Assembly (NCBI GenBank): GCA_035758825.1
Contig: DASTWA010000008.1
Span: 186,001 to 250,000, forward strand
Origin: JARIHD01 sp035758825
GTDB taxonomy: Bacteria > Patescibacteriota > Saccharimonadia > Saccharimonadales > UBA4665
DNA length: 64,000 nucleotides
Direction of reading: 5' to 3'
Part shown: in pieces, positions 51,091-58,378 of the stretch
Layout of the letters: each line of letters begins with the position of its first letter
How positions within the stretch are numbered: position 1 is the stretch's first letter
Position numbers and translations under genes: made by a program
Notes under the pieces: generated by a model
Told to the model about the DNA's origin: nothing
Seen by the model: only the letters and a program-made list of their open reading frames with translations
Databases searched by the model: none

Positions 51091-52032
51091 ATGGGAATTT
51101 TTAGCCGGGAACAACTGAATGTGCTGACTGCTGATCTGGACCTATTTCGTCCCAGTGGTCTTAATGATGCCTCACGCATCGATTTGACCGATGGCGGGCC
51201 TTTCGTAGCCATCGACACCCGGTCTCCCTACGAAATCGACGACGCCATCCGGGTCCGCAGACAACGCAGCGGAGGATTTATTGTACAGGCTGCTATTGCC
51301 GACGGGGCTCAAATCCCAACCGACAGCGATATCGTCACCGCTGCCCTCAAGGCAAAAGAGAGCACCTACCGGGGCAAGCGTTGCGTAAACAGCATGCTTC
51401 CAGAGGTAGCTATCCGTCAGCTCGAGCTGGCTCCTTCGCGTGCCCCACAGCGTGCCTTGGTGGTCGAAACGCAATTCGACCGTGACGCCTTACCAAAAGG
51501 TGACGTAAGTGTCTACCCCGCGACGGTCAAAGCTGAAGCCTTTCGGCAGGCAGAGTTTGCCACAAGATACTTGCGCCGAGAAGGCCCTCGCGCCCCGATT
51601 GCTCAATTTGTTGAAGCCTTTAGATCCCATCGAAGCGACTTGCAGTATGAGTTACCCGAAGCCCTAGGCGGCACCCAAAGTAACGTCATCTTTGGCGGCC
51701 GGCTGCTCCAGGATTACATGGTGCTAACCAACCACGCCTTCACCCAGCACAGCCTCCAACGGAGCGTACCCGTCCTTTGCCGACGATACCCGGACATCCC
51801 GGCTATCTGGGGGCATGGCTCCGCTCCCTCCGACCCTTCTCTTCGCCTGCTAGGAGAAAACCATACCGAAGGCTTTACACCCGGCATACCGTATGCACGG
51901 GCCACATCACCGTTACATGAAGGCGCATCGCTTGCCAACCATCTGCTCTTTGGGGCATATATGGCAGACGCCGATCAGGCTGAACTGACCGAACTCGCTT
52001 CGCGCATGCAGCGCGAGCTCGAGGCTGTTTAG
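51091..52032 (+). CDS. Minimal RNB-domain (RNase II/R-like) protein
   Basis: The 313-aa protein consists of the RNB catalytic core only, without cold-shock or S1 domains. The metal motif is FVAIDTRSPYEIDDAIRV with D42, E48, D50 and D51; canonical enzymes have Asp where E48 stands. The late motif, usually TSPxRRYxDLxxH, reads ATSPLHEGASLANHLLFG, losing the Arg pair. It may be a weak or specialised 3' exonuclease, or an inactive RNA binder. TACAAT lies 14 bases before ATG. Confidence 0.78.
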   Translation: MGIFSREQLNVLTADLDLFRPSGLNDASRIDLTDGGPFVAIDTRSPYEIDDAIRVRRQRSGGFIVQAAIADGAQIPTDSDIVTAALKAKESTYRGKRCVNSMLPEVAIRQLELAPSRAPQRALVVETQFDRDALPKGDVSVYPATVKAEAFRQAEFATRYLRREGPRAPIAQFVEAFRSHRSDLQYELPEALGGTQSNVIFGGRLLQDYMVLTNHAFTQHSLQRSVPVLCRRYPDIPAIWGHGSAPSDPSLRLLGENHTEGFTPGIPYARATSPLHEGASLANHLLFGAYMADADQAELTELASRMQRELEAV

Positions 52033-52262
52033 CGCCCCGCTGGCATTTGGGCATCAGCATAGGCAGAAGCGGCAGCCAAAAAGTCTCCGCTTACTGCGGC
52101 AACATCCGCCGGATTGCTGGGCTTACGACCCTCCAGTTCAATTGTCCCCATTATCCTGTCGGCGCCTGCTTCCTTGCCAAGCATAAAATGATCATCGTAG
52201 TCAGTCTGGCTGAGCGCCCGGAGAGCTTCAGGTGGGAGTCCGCCTGTTAATCGTTCTGTCAT
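52029..52262 (-). CDS. Hypothetical small protein, 77 aa
   Basis: A small acidic soluble protein containing LTGGLPPEALRALSQTDYDD then HFMLGKEAGADRIMGTIELE. No family recognised. CATACT (52276-52271) lies eight bases before ATG 52262, which decides the start over an upstream TTG. It overlaps the RNB gene by four bases in convergent direction. Confidence 0.6.
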   Translation of the reverse strand: MTERLTGGLPPEALRALSQTDYDDHFMLGKEAGADRIMGTIELEGRKPSNPADVAAVSGDFLAAASAYADAQMPAGR

Positions 52263-52290
52263 TACGCTTAAGTATGCCAAGTGTCTGCAT

Positions 52291-52328
52291 AAAGAAAAAG
52301 ACCCTAGGGGCCTAGAGTCTTTTTCTTT
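52291..52328. terminator. Bidirectional terminator
   Basis: AAAGAAAAAGAC/GTCTTTTTCTTT perfect 12-bp arms around an inner CTAGG/CCTAG pair. It ends at the 3' end of tRNA-Leu(GAG). Confidence 0.85.
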
Positions 52329-52412
52329 GGTGCGGACGAGAGGACTTGAACCTCCACGAGTTGCCCCACTACCACCTCAAAGTAGCGCGTCTACCAATTC
52401 CGCCACGTCCGC
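52328..52412 (-). tRNA. tRNA-Leu(GAG)
   Basis: A class II tRNA with long variable arm (TGGGGCAACTCGT region). Acceptor GCGGACG/CGTCCGC, anticodon stem CTACT/GGTAG with loop TTGAGGT (anticodon GAG), T loop TTCAAGT and encoded CCA. It reads CTC and CTT, the codon type used five times in the leuS leader ORF. Confidence 0.94.
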
Positions 52413-52470
52413 GTAGCTGATTAACTATCGTATATTACGACGTTTGCGCTTATTTTTCAAGGGGTACCCG

Positions 52471-54108
52471 CTAAGATCGCGGCATGTGATTGTATAAATG
52501 GTCCAATGAATATCCGCTGCGGAGCAAGGCTTTGACATTGTCGAGGCTGACATTGACCTTAACGCCTGGGTTGAGTGTCCCGTACGGATCAAAAATCTGC
52601 TTAACCTTTTGGAAAACAGCGTAGAGTTCAGGGCCATACTGCTTGGCCAGATAGGGTGCCCGCAAACGGCCTTCGCCGTGCTCGCCGGCAATACTGCCGC
52701 CCAAATCGATGACAAGATTGTAATACTCGTCCATGATCCTAAACACCTTCTGGCGGTCGCCAACCTGGCTTAAATCCAGGAAAGGCTGCACGTGGAGGTG
52801 CCCGTCGCCGGCATGGCCCCATACGGCCGCTTGCAGGTGGGCGCGGTCAAAGATAGCATACACGCCTTCTATATATTCGCGCAGGCGCTCAGGGGGCACA
52901 ATTCCGTCACCGATGATCGGCAGCGCCTTGGTGTTGCCCTCGGCATGGGCCACGATAGAGGCCGAAGCATGGCGGATCTTCCAGAGCTTCTCCTGCTCAG
53001 CCGGATCGGTTTCTATCTGAAAACTGGCGCCAAGCTTTTCGAGCATCTTTTGTGTCTTTTTGATGAGACGCTTTTGAGTGCGTTCGCTGGCGCTGTCAAA
53101 CTCAATAAGCATGACCACGCGCGGGAATGGTTTGGTAATGACATCTTTAAGCTGGTTGGGGTTAAGTTTGTCTATGACGCTTAATAGCTGGTCGTCGACC
53201 ATTTCGATGGCGCATGGCATGTCGGGCAGATCACGGAGTTCCAAAACGGCCGTTTGAGCCTTTTCGAGGTCGTCAAATTGGGCAGCGACCAGAATGGTCT
53301 GTGGTGAGTAAGGCTCAGTTTCGAGCGTAGCCTCGGTAACAATGCCTAGCGTGCCCTGCGATCCGACAATAAGTGGCGTCAGGTCAAACGACCCGTCCTT
53401 GCGTTTAATATCACCCAAAAAGTACCCGGCAGCATTCTTGGTAACACCGGTTACGGATTTATCTATAAGGTCCGCGTTCTCTTCGAGGAGCGCATCGACT
53501 GCCCGGTATATTTCGCCCTCAAAGGTAGCCAGACCAAGCTTCTTGCCCAAATCACGTTTACTTAGACGTTCGGTTTGGATGACTTCGCCGTTAGCCAATA
53601 CCACGCGAAGACTCCGGACATAATCACGGGTGTCCCCGTATTTGACCGACTTTTCGCCGCTGGTATTGTTGGCGATAGCTCCGCCAACCGTAGAGTATTC
53701 GAGCGATGCCGGGTAGGGAGGCAAAAATCGGTCGTGCGTATGCAGCGTCTGCTGGAGTTTGCCATAATTTATGCCTGGCTCCGCGGTGACGATGCCATTT
53801 TTGTTGTCCAGCTCCAGTATCCGGTGCATATGAGCCGGAAAGGCCAATATGATTCCACTGCCTAATGCGGCGCCGCTAAGATCGGTGCCGGCACCACGGG
53901 CGGTTATGGGGATTACGCGCCCACGCTCCGCCAACTGCCACGCAAAACGCGCTGTCTTACGGACATCATTCTCGTTCCGAGGGTAGACGATTACCGCGGG
54001 CGTCAAGGACAAGACGCTGGCATCAGTTGCGAAGAAGCGGCGCGCATCCGGAGAGGTCATCACCTCCCCCATTAAGTGTTCTTGTAAATAATGCGCAACC
54101 TTACTCAT
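52471..54108 (-). CDS. FAD-binding oxidoreductase, GlcD/D-lactate dehydrogenase family
   Basis: In the 545-aa enzyme an FAD-binding PCMH domain comes first (IPITARGAGTDLSGAALGSG, YSTVGGAIANNTSGEKSVKY). A FAD-oxidase C-terminal domain follows, with AAVWGHAGDGHLHVQPFLDL and SIAGEHGEGRLRAPYLAKQY carrying the conserved metal-site His residues. It likely oxidises D-lactate or another 2-hydroxyacid. No iron-sulfur partner (GlcF) is fused or adjacent. The electron acceptor is unknown. Confidence 0.88.
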   Translation of the reverse strand: MSKVAHYLQEHLMGEVMTSPDARRFFATDASVLSLTPAVIVYPRNENDVRKTARFAWQLAERGRVIPITARGAGTDLSGAALGSGIILAFPAHMHRILELDNKNGIVTAEPGINYGKLQQTLHTHDRFLPPYPASLEYSTVGGAIANNTSGEKSVKYGDTRDYVRSLRVVLANGEVIQTERLSKRDLGKKLGLATFEGEIYRAVDALLEENADLIDKSVTGVTKNAAGYFLGDIKRKDGSFDLTPLIVGSQGTLGIVTEATLETEPYSPQTILVAAQFDDLEKAQTAVLELRDLPDMPCAIEMVDDQLLSVIDKLNPNQLKDVITKPFPRVVMLIEFDSASERTQKRLIKKTQKMLEKLGASFQIETDPAEQEKLWKIRHASASIVAHAEGNTKALPIIGDGIVPPERLREYIEGVYAIFDRAHLQAAVWGHAGDGHLHVQPFLDLSQVGDRQKVFRIMDEYYNLVIDLGGSIAGEHGEGRLRAPYLAKQYGPELYAVFQKVKQIFDPYGTLNPGVKVNVSLDNVKALLRSGYSLDHLYNHMPRS

Positions 54109-54200
54109 TATCGTATTAAAACCCCTGTTTCATGATTAAACTCTAGCAGTATCATAGCACACTAGCTCCCGCGTTGCCGCCGCGCCGACGTACTACGCCG

Positions 54201-54869
54201 TTACTCAGTCTGGACAGTTATTTCTTTTGCCTTGTCGGTAATTTTCTTTAGGCTGGCGTCCGGTACGGCTTCGCCGGTATTAGCACAGTACATCCGCACA
54301 AAGGCCCGGTCGCCTCCGGCCAACATACTAATGGCATATCGTGCCTTATAATTTACGCCATCGCGGCTGTATTCGAACTCGTACGTCGGCATCGAATACC
54401 GCTGCCCGCCCGAGGCAGCCCTCAGTATCAAGTCATCGCCGTCCCTAGGGTCATCGCCTACGGAGCCAAACTCGGTACCGGCTCCCAGGTGTGCATTGGC
54501 GATTGACAGGGGCGTGGTGCCCGGCAGTTCATCCGGTGGCGCAACTCCGAACTGCAAGTTGCAGGCATTGTCGTTGGTCGTGTAATCACCCACATCTATG
54601 GTAAAGTTGGTACCCCTGGCGTAACCTTTCATATTCTTGGGTGCGACCAGACTAAAGCCACTGGCTGTATTCAATGGCAGTATTTCGCCGCTGTCCTTGG
54701 TCTGCTGTCTGTTTTCGCCGTTTTCGTTTTCGCCATTAGAACGGGCCAAGAACAAAAAGAGAGCTAGCGCGGCACCGACTAAAACCAGCAATCCGGCGAC
54801 CAGCAACAGGCGCCGGCCCCTGCTTGGCCCAGGACTATTGGACGAATAATAAACTTGGTTTGGATTCAT
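54201..54869 (-). CDS. Single-pass membrane protein, unknown function
   Basis: The 222-aa protein has a short cytoplasmic N-terminus, one membrane helix (LLLVAGLLVLVGAALALFLF), then an extracytoplasmic domain with NACNLQFGVAPPDELPGTTP and a disordered linker after the helix (ENENGENRQQTKDSGE). Two Cys in the outer domain could pair. AAAGGAG precedes ATG 54869, which replaces the longer frame from 54938. Function unknown. Confidence 0.72.
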   Translation of the reverse strand: MNPNQVYYSSNSPGPSRGRRLLLVAGLLVLVGAALALFLFLARSNGENENGENRQQTKDSGEILPLNTASGFSLVAPKNMKGYARGTNFTIDVGDYTTNDNACNLQFGVAPPDELPGTTPLSIANAHLGAGTEFGSVGDDPRDGDDLILRAASGGQRYSMPTYEFEYSRDGVNYKARYAISMLAGGDRAFVRMYCANTGEAVPDASLKKITDKAKEITVQTE

Positions 54870-55065
54870 GGGTGCTCCTTTACAGGAATTGTATACGATA
54901 AGTATAGCATTGCGTTCCCCACTTATTAGGCAAAACACTAACGCCGCTTGGCGCTTCCAGGCGCCAGAGCCTCGTGGCTTGCACTAGAAGCCAATCGTTC
55001 AGATAAACGAGTAGTAACGACGGCAAGATCAGACCCGGCAAAGAAATCTTCCTGGTCCTGAAATT

Positions 55066-55611
55066 TTAACGCTTAAGGAAATTAAGGTGGTCGAGTGCAA
55101 GCATAGCTCCCGCGGCGTCGGTGAGCTGCCCGGTACGCGCCAGAGCAACAAAATCAGTAATGTCAACCAACACGGCTTCGCCAAATTCAGTTGTTTCCAG
55201 CCGAGAATCAGTGACTTTTGTACAATTCTTAACAATCACTATCGTCCTATTAAGCTGTGTATAAGCATCTGCCTGCCAAGTACCCGCCCAATCTTCTACT
55301 ACATCTCCGGCGTAACCTGTTTCTTCTAGCAGCTCTCGCATAGCCGCTTCTTTAGGATCTTCACCCTTCTCGACTCGTCCACCCGGGAGCTCTTGAAGAA
55401 TCGCGTCCGGCCCTGGCCGATATTGAGGGATAGTAACGACCATGTTGTCTTTAGTGATTGCAAGCGCGCACGCACCGGGAGGTTCGACGTGAATATAATA
55501 ATCAGCGATTTCACCATTCGGCAGCCGATAATCACGCCGTTCTATGATTTGGGAATATTTTTGGTATACGACTTCACGCTTCAGCTCTTCCCACTTTTGC
55601 GGTTTCCCCAT
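55066..55611 (-). CDS. Nudix hydrolase, ADP-ribose pyrophosphatase type
   Basis: The 181-aa protein has N-terminal strands EVVYQKYSQIIERRDYRLPN, then QYRPGPDAILQELPGGRVEK with Nudix box ELPGGRVEKGEDPKEAAMRE and LLEETGYAGD. The QYRP...ELPGG pattern is that of NudF/ADP-ribose pyrophosphatases. TATAAT lies about 35 bases upstream. A second enzyme of the same type is at 57608. Confidence 0.87.
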   Translation of the reverse strand: MGKPQKWEELKREVVYQKYSQIIERRDYRLPNGEIADYYIHVEPPGACALAITKDNMVVTIPQYRPGPDAILQELPGGRVEKGEDPKEAAMRELLEETGYAGDVVEDWAGTWQADAYTQLNRTIVIVKNCTKVTDSRLETTEFGEAVLVDITDFVALARTGQLTDAAGAMLALDHLNFLKR

Positions 55612-55649
55612 ATAAAATCCTTACTTGATTAGCCTCATTATAACAAACC

Positions 55650-55697
55650 CATGCGGGAGGGCTTGAACCTCATTCAACAGATTAGAAATCTATACCA
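55650..55697 (-). pseudogene. Degenerate tRNA-Arg(TCT) 3' fragment
   Basis: On the minus strand GGTATAGA is followed by an anticodon arm ATAGA-TTTCTAA-TCTGT (anticodon TCT), GAATG, a T arm GAGG-TTCAAGC-CCTC and CCGCATG. The 5' half and CCA are missing. It looks like a leftover tRNA end, as integrating elements leave. Confidence 0.35.
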
Positions 55698-55710
55698 AAC
55701 GAAAAGAATT

Positions 55711-55762
55711 GCGGCACATCGATCTGTCGTGCAACACTCTAGAACTCAGTCTAATTCTGATG
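55711..55762 (+). repeat. Direct repeat, left copy
   Basis: This 52-base copy matches 56818-56869 at 38 of 52 positions without gaps (25 of the first 30). Both copies translate to related peptides, RHIDLSCNTLELSLILM here and RHIDLSWNTIETSLVVM in the right copy. They flank the aldo/keto reductase gene. Confidence 0.6.
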
Positions 55763-55776
55763 GCCGAGAGAGCATA

Positions 55777-56676
55777 CTAGAAATAAGGGAGACCCCACCA
55801 TTCAATTGGATTAACAAAAATCTTCCGCTGATCTAGTGAAGTGATGGTGTCCATATCTTCATCAGAAAGCTCAAAGTCATCGATTTTGACGTTTTCTTTA
55901 ATTCTTGCTGGATTTGCACTTTTTGGAATCACAACCGTGTCTCGCTGCAGGGCCCACCGAAGCGCCACCTGCGCAGGAGTGCGGCTATATTTTTCCGCAA
56001 TAGCCTGCAAGACCGGGTTGTTAAGAACCGGAGCGCCCGCAGATCCAAAGGGTGAATACGCCGTAACGGCAATACCGAGGCTCTTGCAGAACTTCACTAG
56101 ATCATCCTGTGCATGAAATGGATGGAGCTCAATTTGATTTATGGCCGGTTTAATTCTTGCATATGTCAGGAGGTCGATCAGCATTGGCGCAGTAAAATTT
56201 GCAACGCCGATAGCTTTCACTAACCCATCTTCAACGAGCTGTTCCATCGCGCGCCATGTTTCTTGCATTGGTATAGGTGAAAACTTTGCGACTCCGTTTT
56301 CGTCTAATGGTTCTAAACTTTCGCCATGCACAAAACTAACACCCCAATGCACCAGGTAGAGATCCAGGTAGTCTAGCTTCAAATCGTTCAGAGTTTTACG
56401 ACACGCTTCGGTGACATGCTCGGTAGCGTGGTCCGTATTCCATAGTTTGCTGGTCACGAAAAGGTCTTCGCGTTTCACCAATCCTTTAGCGATAGCACTT
56501 CCTATCCCTTCACCGACTTCTTTTTCATTTTCATAAATCATGGCACAGTCTATGTGCCGATAGCCACTATTGATTGCTTCTTCAACAAGTGATGCCGCAT
56601 CATCATTTGGTAATCGCCATGTGCCGAATCCCATAGCTGGAATCGCCTGTTTGTTATTGAGCTCAACGGCTTTCAT
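55777..56676 (-). CDS. Aldo/keto reductase
   Basis: The 299-aa TIM-barrel NADPH enzyme has the tetrad D43, Y48, K77 and H110, visible in HIDCAMIYENEKEVGEGIG, VTSKLWNTDHATEHV and LDLYLVHW. NADPH-binding IPKSANPARIKEN is near the end. It reduces small aldehydes or keto sugars. It appears more AT-rich than the core genes and is bracketed by 52-bp direct repeats and decayed sequence, so it may have moved in. Confidence 0.93.
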   Translation of the reverse strand: MKAVELNNKQAIPAMGFGTWRLPNDDAASLVEEAINSGYRHIDCAMIYENEKEVGEGIGSAIAKGLVKREDLFVTSKLWNTDHATEHVTEACRKTLNDLKLDYLDLYLVHWGVSFVHGESLEPLDENGVAKFSPIPMQETWRAMEQLVEDGLVKAIGVANFTAPMLIDLLTYARIKPAINQIELHPFHAQDDLVKFCKSLGIAVTAYSPFGSAGAPVLNNPVLQAIAEKYSRTPAQVALRWALQRDTVVIPKSANPARIKENVKIDDFELSDEDMDTITSLDQRKIFVNPIEWWGLPYF

Positions 56677-56811
56677 GTAACAATCATCTCATACTCGCGT
56701 CATCTAGCCGAGCTTTTTAACTACATCGGTTTAATGACAGAAATACAAAGAGTGTTCCACATTGATACTCGTTGGTTCGAGCTGTGGAACACTTTCGTAT
56801 CTGTTACAAAT

Positions 56812-56965
56812 TTTGGTGCGGCACATCGACCTATCGTGGAACACCATTGAGACTAGTTTGGTTGTGATGTACCAGAAACTGATTGATCTAGGCTTTGTGT
56901 ATTATGGCGGAGAAATACGAGTTATCAAGCCTGAGACCGAGATGAGTGGATACCATGCTAGGTAA
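56812..56965 (+). pseudogene. Gene remnant including right copy of the direct repeat
   Basis: The open tail reads LVRHIDLSWNTIETSLVVMY then QKLIDLGFVYYGGEIRVIKP and ETEMSGYHAR. It starts with the 52-base repeat (56818-56869). The middle, 'YQKLIDLGFVYYGG', faintly recalls class I tRNA synthetases but is too short to assign. No start signal. The rest of 56677-57016 shows no gene. Confidence 0.35.
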
Positions 56966-57016
56966 TGCGCGGTAGCAATACCACCAGATAAAGCATTAAG
57001 CTCCGAGGAGGACAGC

Positions 57017-57282
57017 TCAGTAAACCTGATTATGCGAGCCAACATCAAGGAATTCATAATGGTCTTCTGCCTCCCGATATACAACTCGCAAGTCACCACC
57101 AATTGAAAAAGCACGCAGGCCTTTCATTGTTCCGACAAGAGGATGGTCGTCTAATGGATAGTCCCGTACACCCCCAAAAATAATTGAAGCCGGATTTGGA
57201 ATTGCTTCTTAAGTTTTGGGTTTGGAGAGATACGACTCTGGAAGCTCTTTTCGAACTTGCGGTGGCGACGGATAGGCTTCAT
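57017..57282 (-). pseudogene. RelE/YafQ-type toxin with a -1 frameshift at a slippery run
   Basis: From ATG 57282, two bases after the antitoxin stop, the frame reads MKPIRRHRKFEKSFQSRISP, NPKLKKQFQIRLQLFLG and then hits a stop at 57151. The -1 frame continues with DYPLDDHPLVGTMKGLRAFS, IGGDLRVVYREAEDHYEFLD and VGSHNQVY to a stop at 57017. Joined, this gives an 88-aa RelE-fold toxin of normal length. The switch falls on T TTG GGG (57178-57172) within T5G5, a classic slippery heptamer. It may be a deletion, a sequencing error or genuine recoding. Confidence 0.7.
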
Positions 57283-57284
57283 GC

Positions 57285-57563
57285 CTATAGGTCTTTCATG
57301 AATTCTTCAACAGAATGAAATTCTTTAACTTTGCTTGCCTTTTTTTCGACATCAAGCTCAGCAATCATTTGCTCATAGCGGGCATTAGCTTCGGGGCTAA
57401 GCACAACCGCTCTGCCGTCAAAGTCAAGTTTACGGCCATCGGCCTCTGCTTTGGCCCATACGCGAATATACGCTTGGGCAGAATCAAAGCCCAAACTGCG
57501 GGCACGGCGCTCTAGGCCGTCACGAACCTCTTGATCTATGGGAATTTGTAGCTTGATGGTCAT
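57285..57563 (-). CDS. RelB/DinJ-like antitoxin
   Basis: The 92-aa protein has an N-terminal ribbon-helix-helix, MTIKLQIPIDQEVRDGLERR then ARSLGFDSAQAYIRVWAKAE, and a C-terminal flexible part (SPEANARYEQMIAELDVEKK, SVEEFMKDL) that would wrap the toxin. It is followed after two bases by the RelE-type toxin frame. If the toxin is dead, this would be an orphan antitoxin. Confidence 0.78.
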   Translation of the reverse strand: MTIKLQIPIDQEVRDGLERRARSLGFDSAQAYIRVWAKAEADGRKLDFDGRAVVLSPEANARYEQMIAELDVEKKASKVKEFHSVEEFMKDL

Positions 57564-57607
57564 AGTACTAAAATGGTATCAAAGTGGTATGATAATGTCA
57601 AGTACGC

Positions 57608-58141
57608 TTAGGCTTTAGGGTGGTGACGTTCAAACAGCAGCAGGGCTGCCAATGTTTTGGAATCAGTAAATTCACCCCTGCTCACTAGCCGATCAATATC
57701 ATGCCACGCCAAACGAGCGACATTTGCAATACCATCTTCGTCCATTTGCTCTTTGCCAGTTTCTGTAAGTTGTTCCGCCAAAAATACTGTCGCAATGTTA
57801 GGATTATGGATTACACCGAGTTTCGTCCACTTATCTGCCTTCAGTCCGGTCTCTTCCTCGAATTCGCGCTTTGCAGCCTCCAGCGGTCCTTCGCCCTCAT
57901 CTATACTGCCGCCCGGAAATTCGATCATTTCTCGTTTTAGCGGGTAGCGAAATTGGCGGACTAAGATGGATCGTTCGCCGTCATATCCTACGACAAGTAC
58001 AAAGGGCGGGCTCTTGGCGTAGGTATACTTACCTGCTTCACCATTTGGCTTAATAACATCGTCTTCATAAAGTGTAAGCCAAGGGCTTTGATGGACAATC
58101 CGAGAACTGAGGGTTCTCCATGGGTTTACCGGTTCGGGCAT
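57608..58141 (-). CDS. Nudix hydrolase, ADP-ribose pyrophosphatase type
   Basis: The 177-aa protein has strands IVHQSPWLTLYEDDVIKPNG, VRQFRYPLKREMIEFPGGSI and Nudix box FPGGSIDEGEGPLEAAKREF then EEETGLKADK. The QFRYP...EFPGG pattern marks NudF-like enzymes. CAAAAT (58153-58148) lies six bases before ATG 58141, so the longer frame from 58186 is not used. It is related in layout to the enzyme at 55066. Confidence 0.87.
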   Translation of the reverse strand: MPEPVNPWRTLSSRIVHQSPWLTLYEDDVIKPNGEAGKYTYAKSPPFVLVVGYDGERSILVRQFRYPLKREMIEFPGGSIDEGEGPLEAAKREFEEETGLKADKWTKLGVIHNPNIATVFLAEQLTETGKEQMDEDGIANVARLAWHDIDRLVSRGEFTDSKTLAALLLFERHHPKA

Positions 58142-58210
58142 ATGGGTATTTTGCCACCGAATTACCAATGGCAATCCTCGGCCCACGGTTTAAATCATTT
58201 TGACAGGCCA

Positions 58211-58246
58211 AAGTAAAACCCCGGATGAAAGTTCGGGGTTTTACTT
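58211..58246. terminator. Bidirectional terminator
   Basis: AAGTAAAACCCCG/CGGGGTTTTACTT, a perfect 13-bp stem with a 10-base loop. It serves tRNA-Leu(CAG) on the minus strand. Confidence 0.85.
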
Positions 58247-58333
58247 TGGTGCGCGAGAGAGGACTTGAACCTCCACGCCCTTGCGGGCACTAGTACCTGA
58301 AACTAGCGCGTCTACCAATTCCGCCACTCGCGC
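58247..58333 (-). tRNA. tRNA-Leu(CAG)
   Basis: A class II tRNA. Acceptor GCGCGAG/CTCGCGC, anticodon stem CTAGT/ACTAG with loop TTCAGGT (anticodon CAG), variable arm GCCC-GCAA-GGGC, T loop TTCAAGT, and encoded CCA. Its body is close to tRNA-Leu(GAG) at 52328. Confidence 0.96.
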
Positions 58334-58378
58334 GTACTAACAGGGGCAATTGTACTGCAAAGGTTGCTCTTATGCAAG

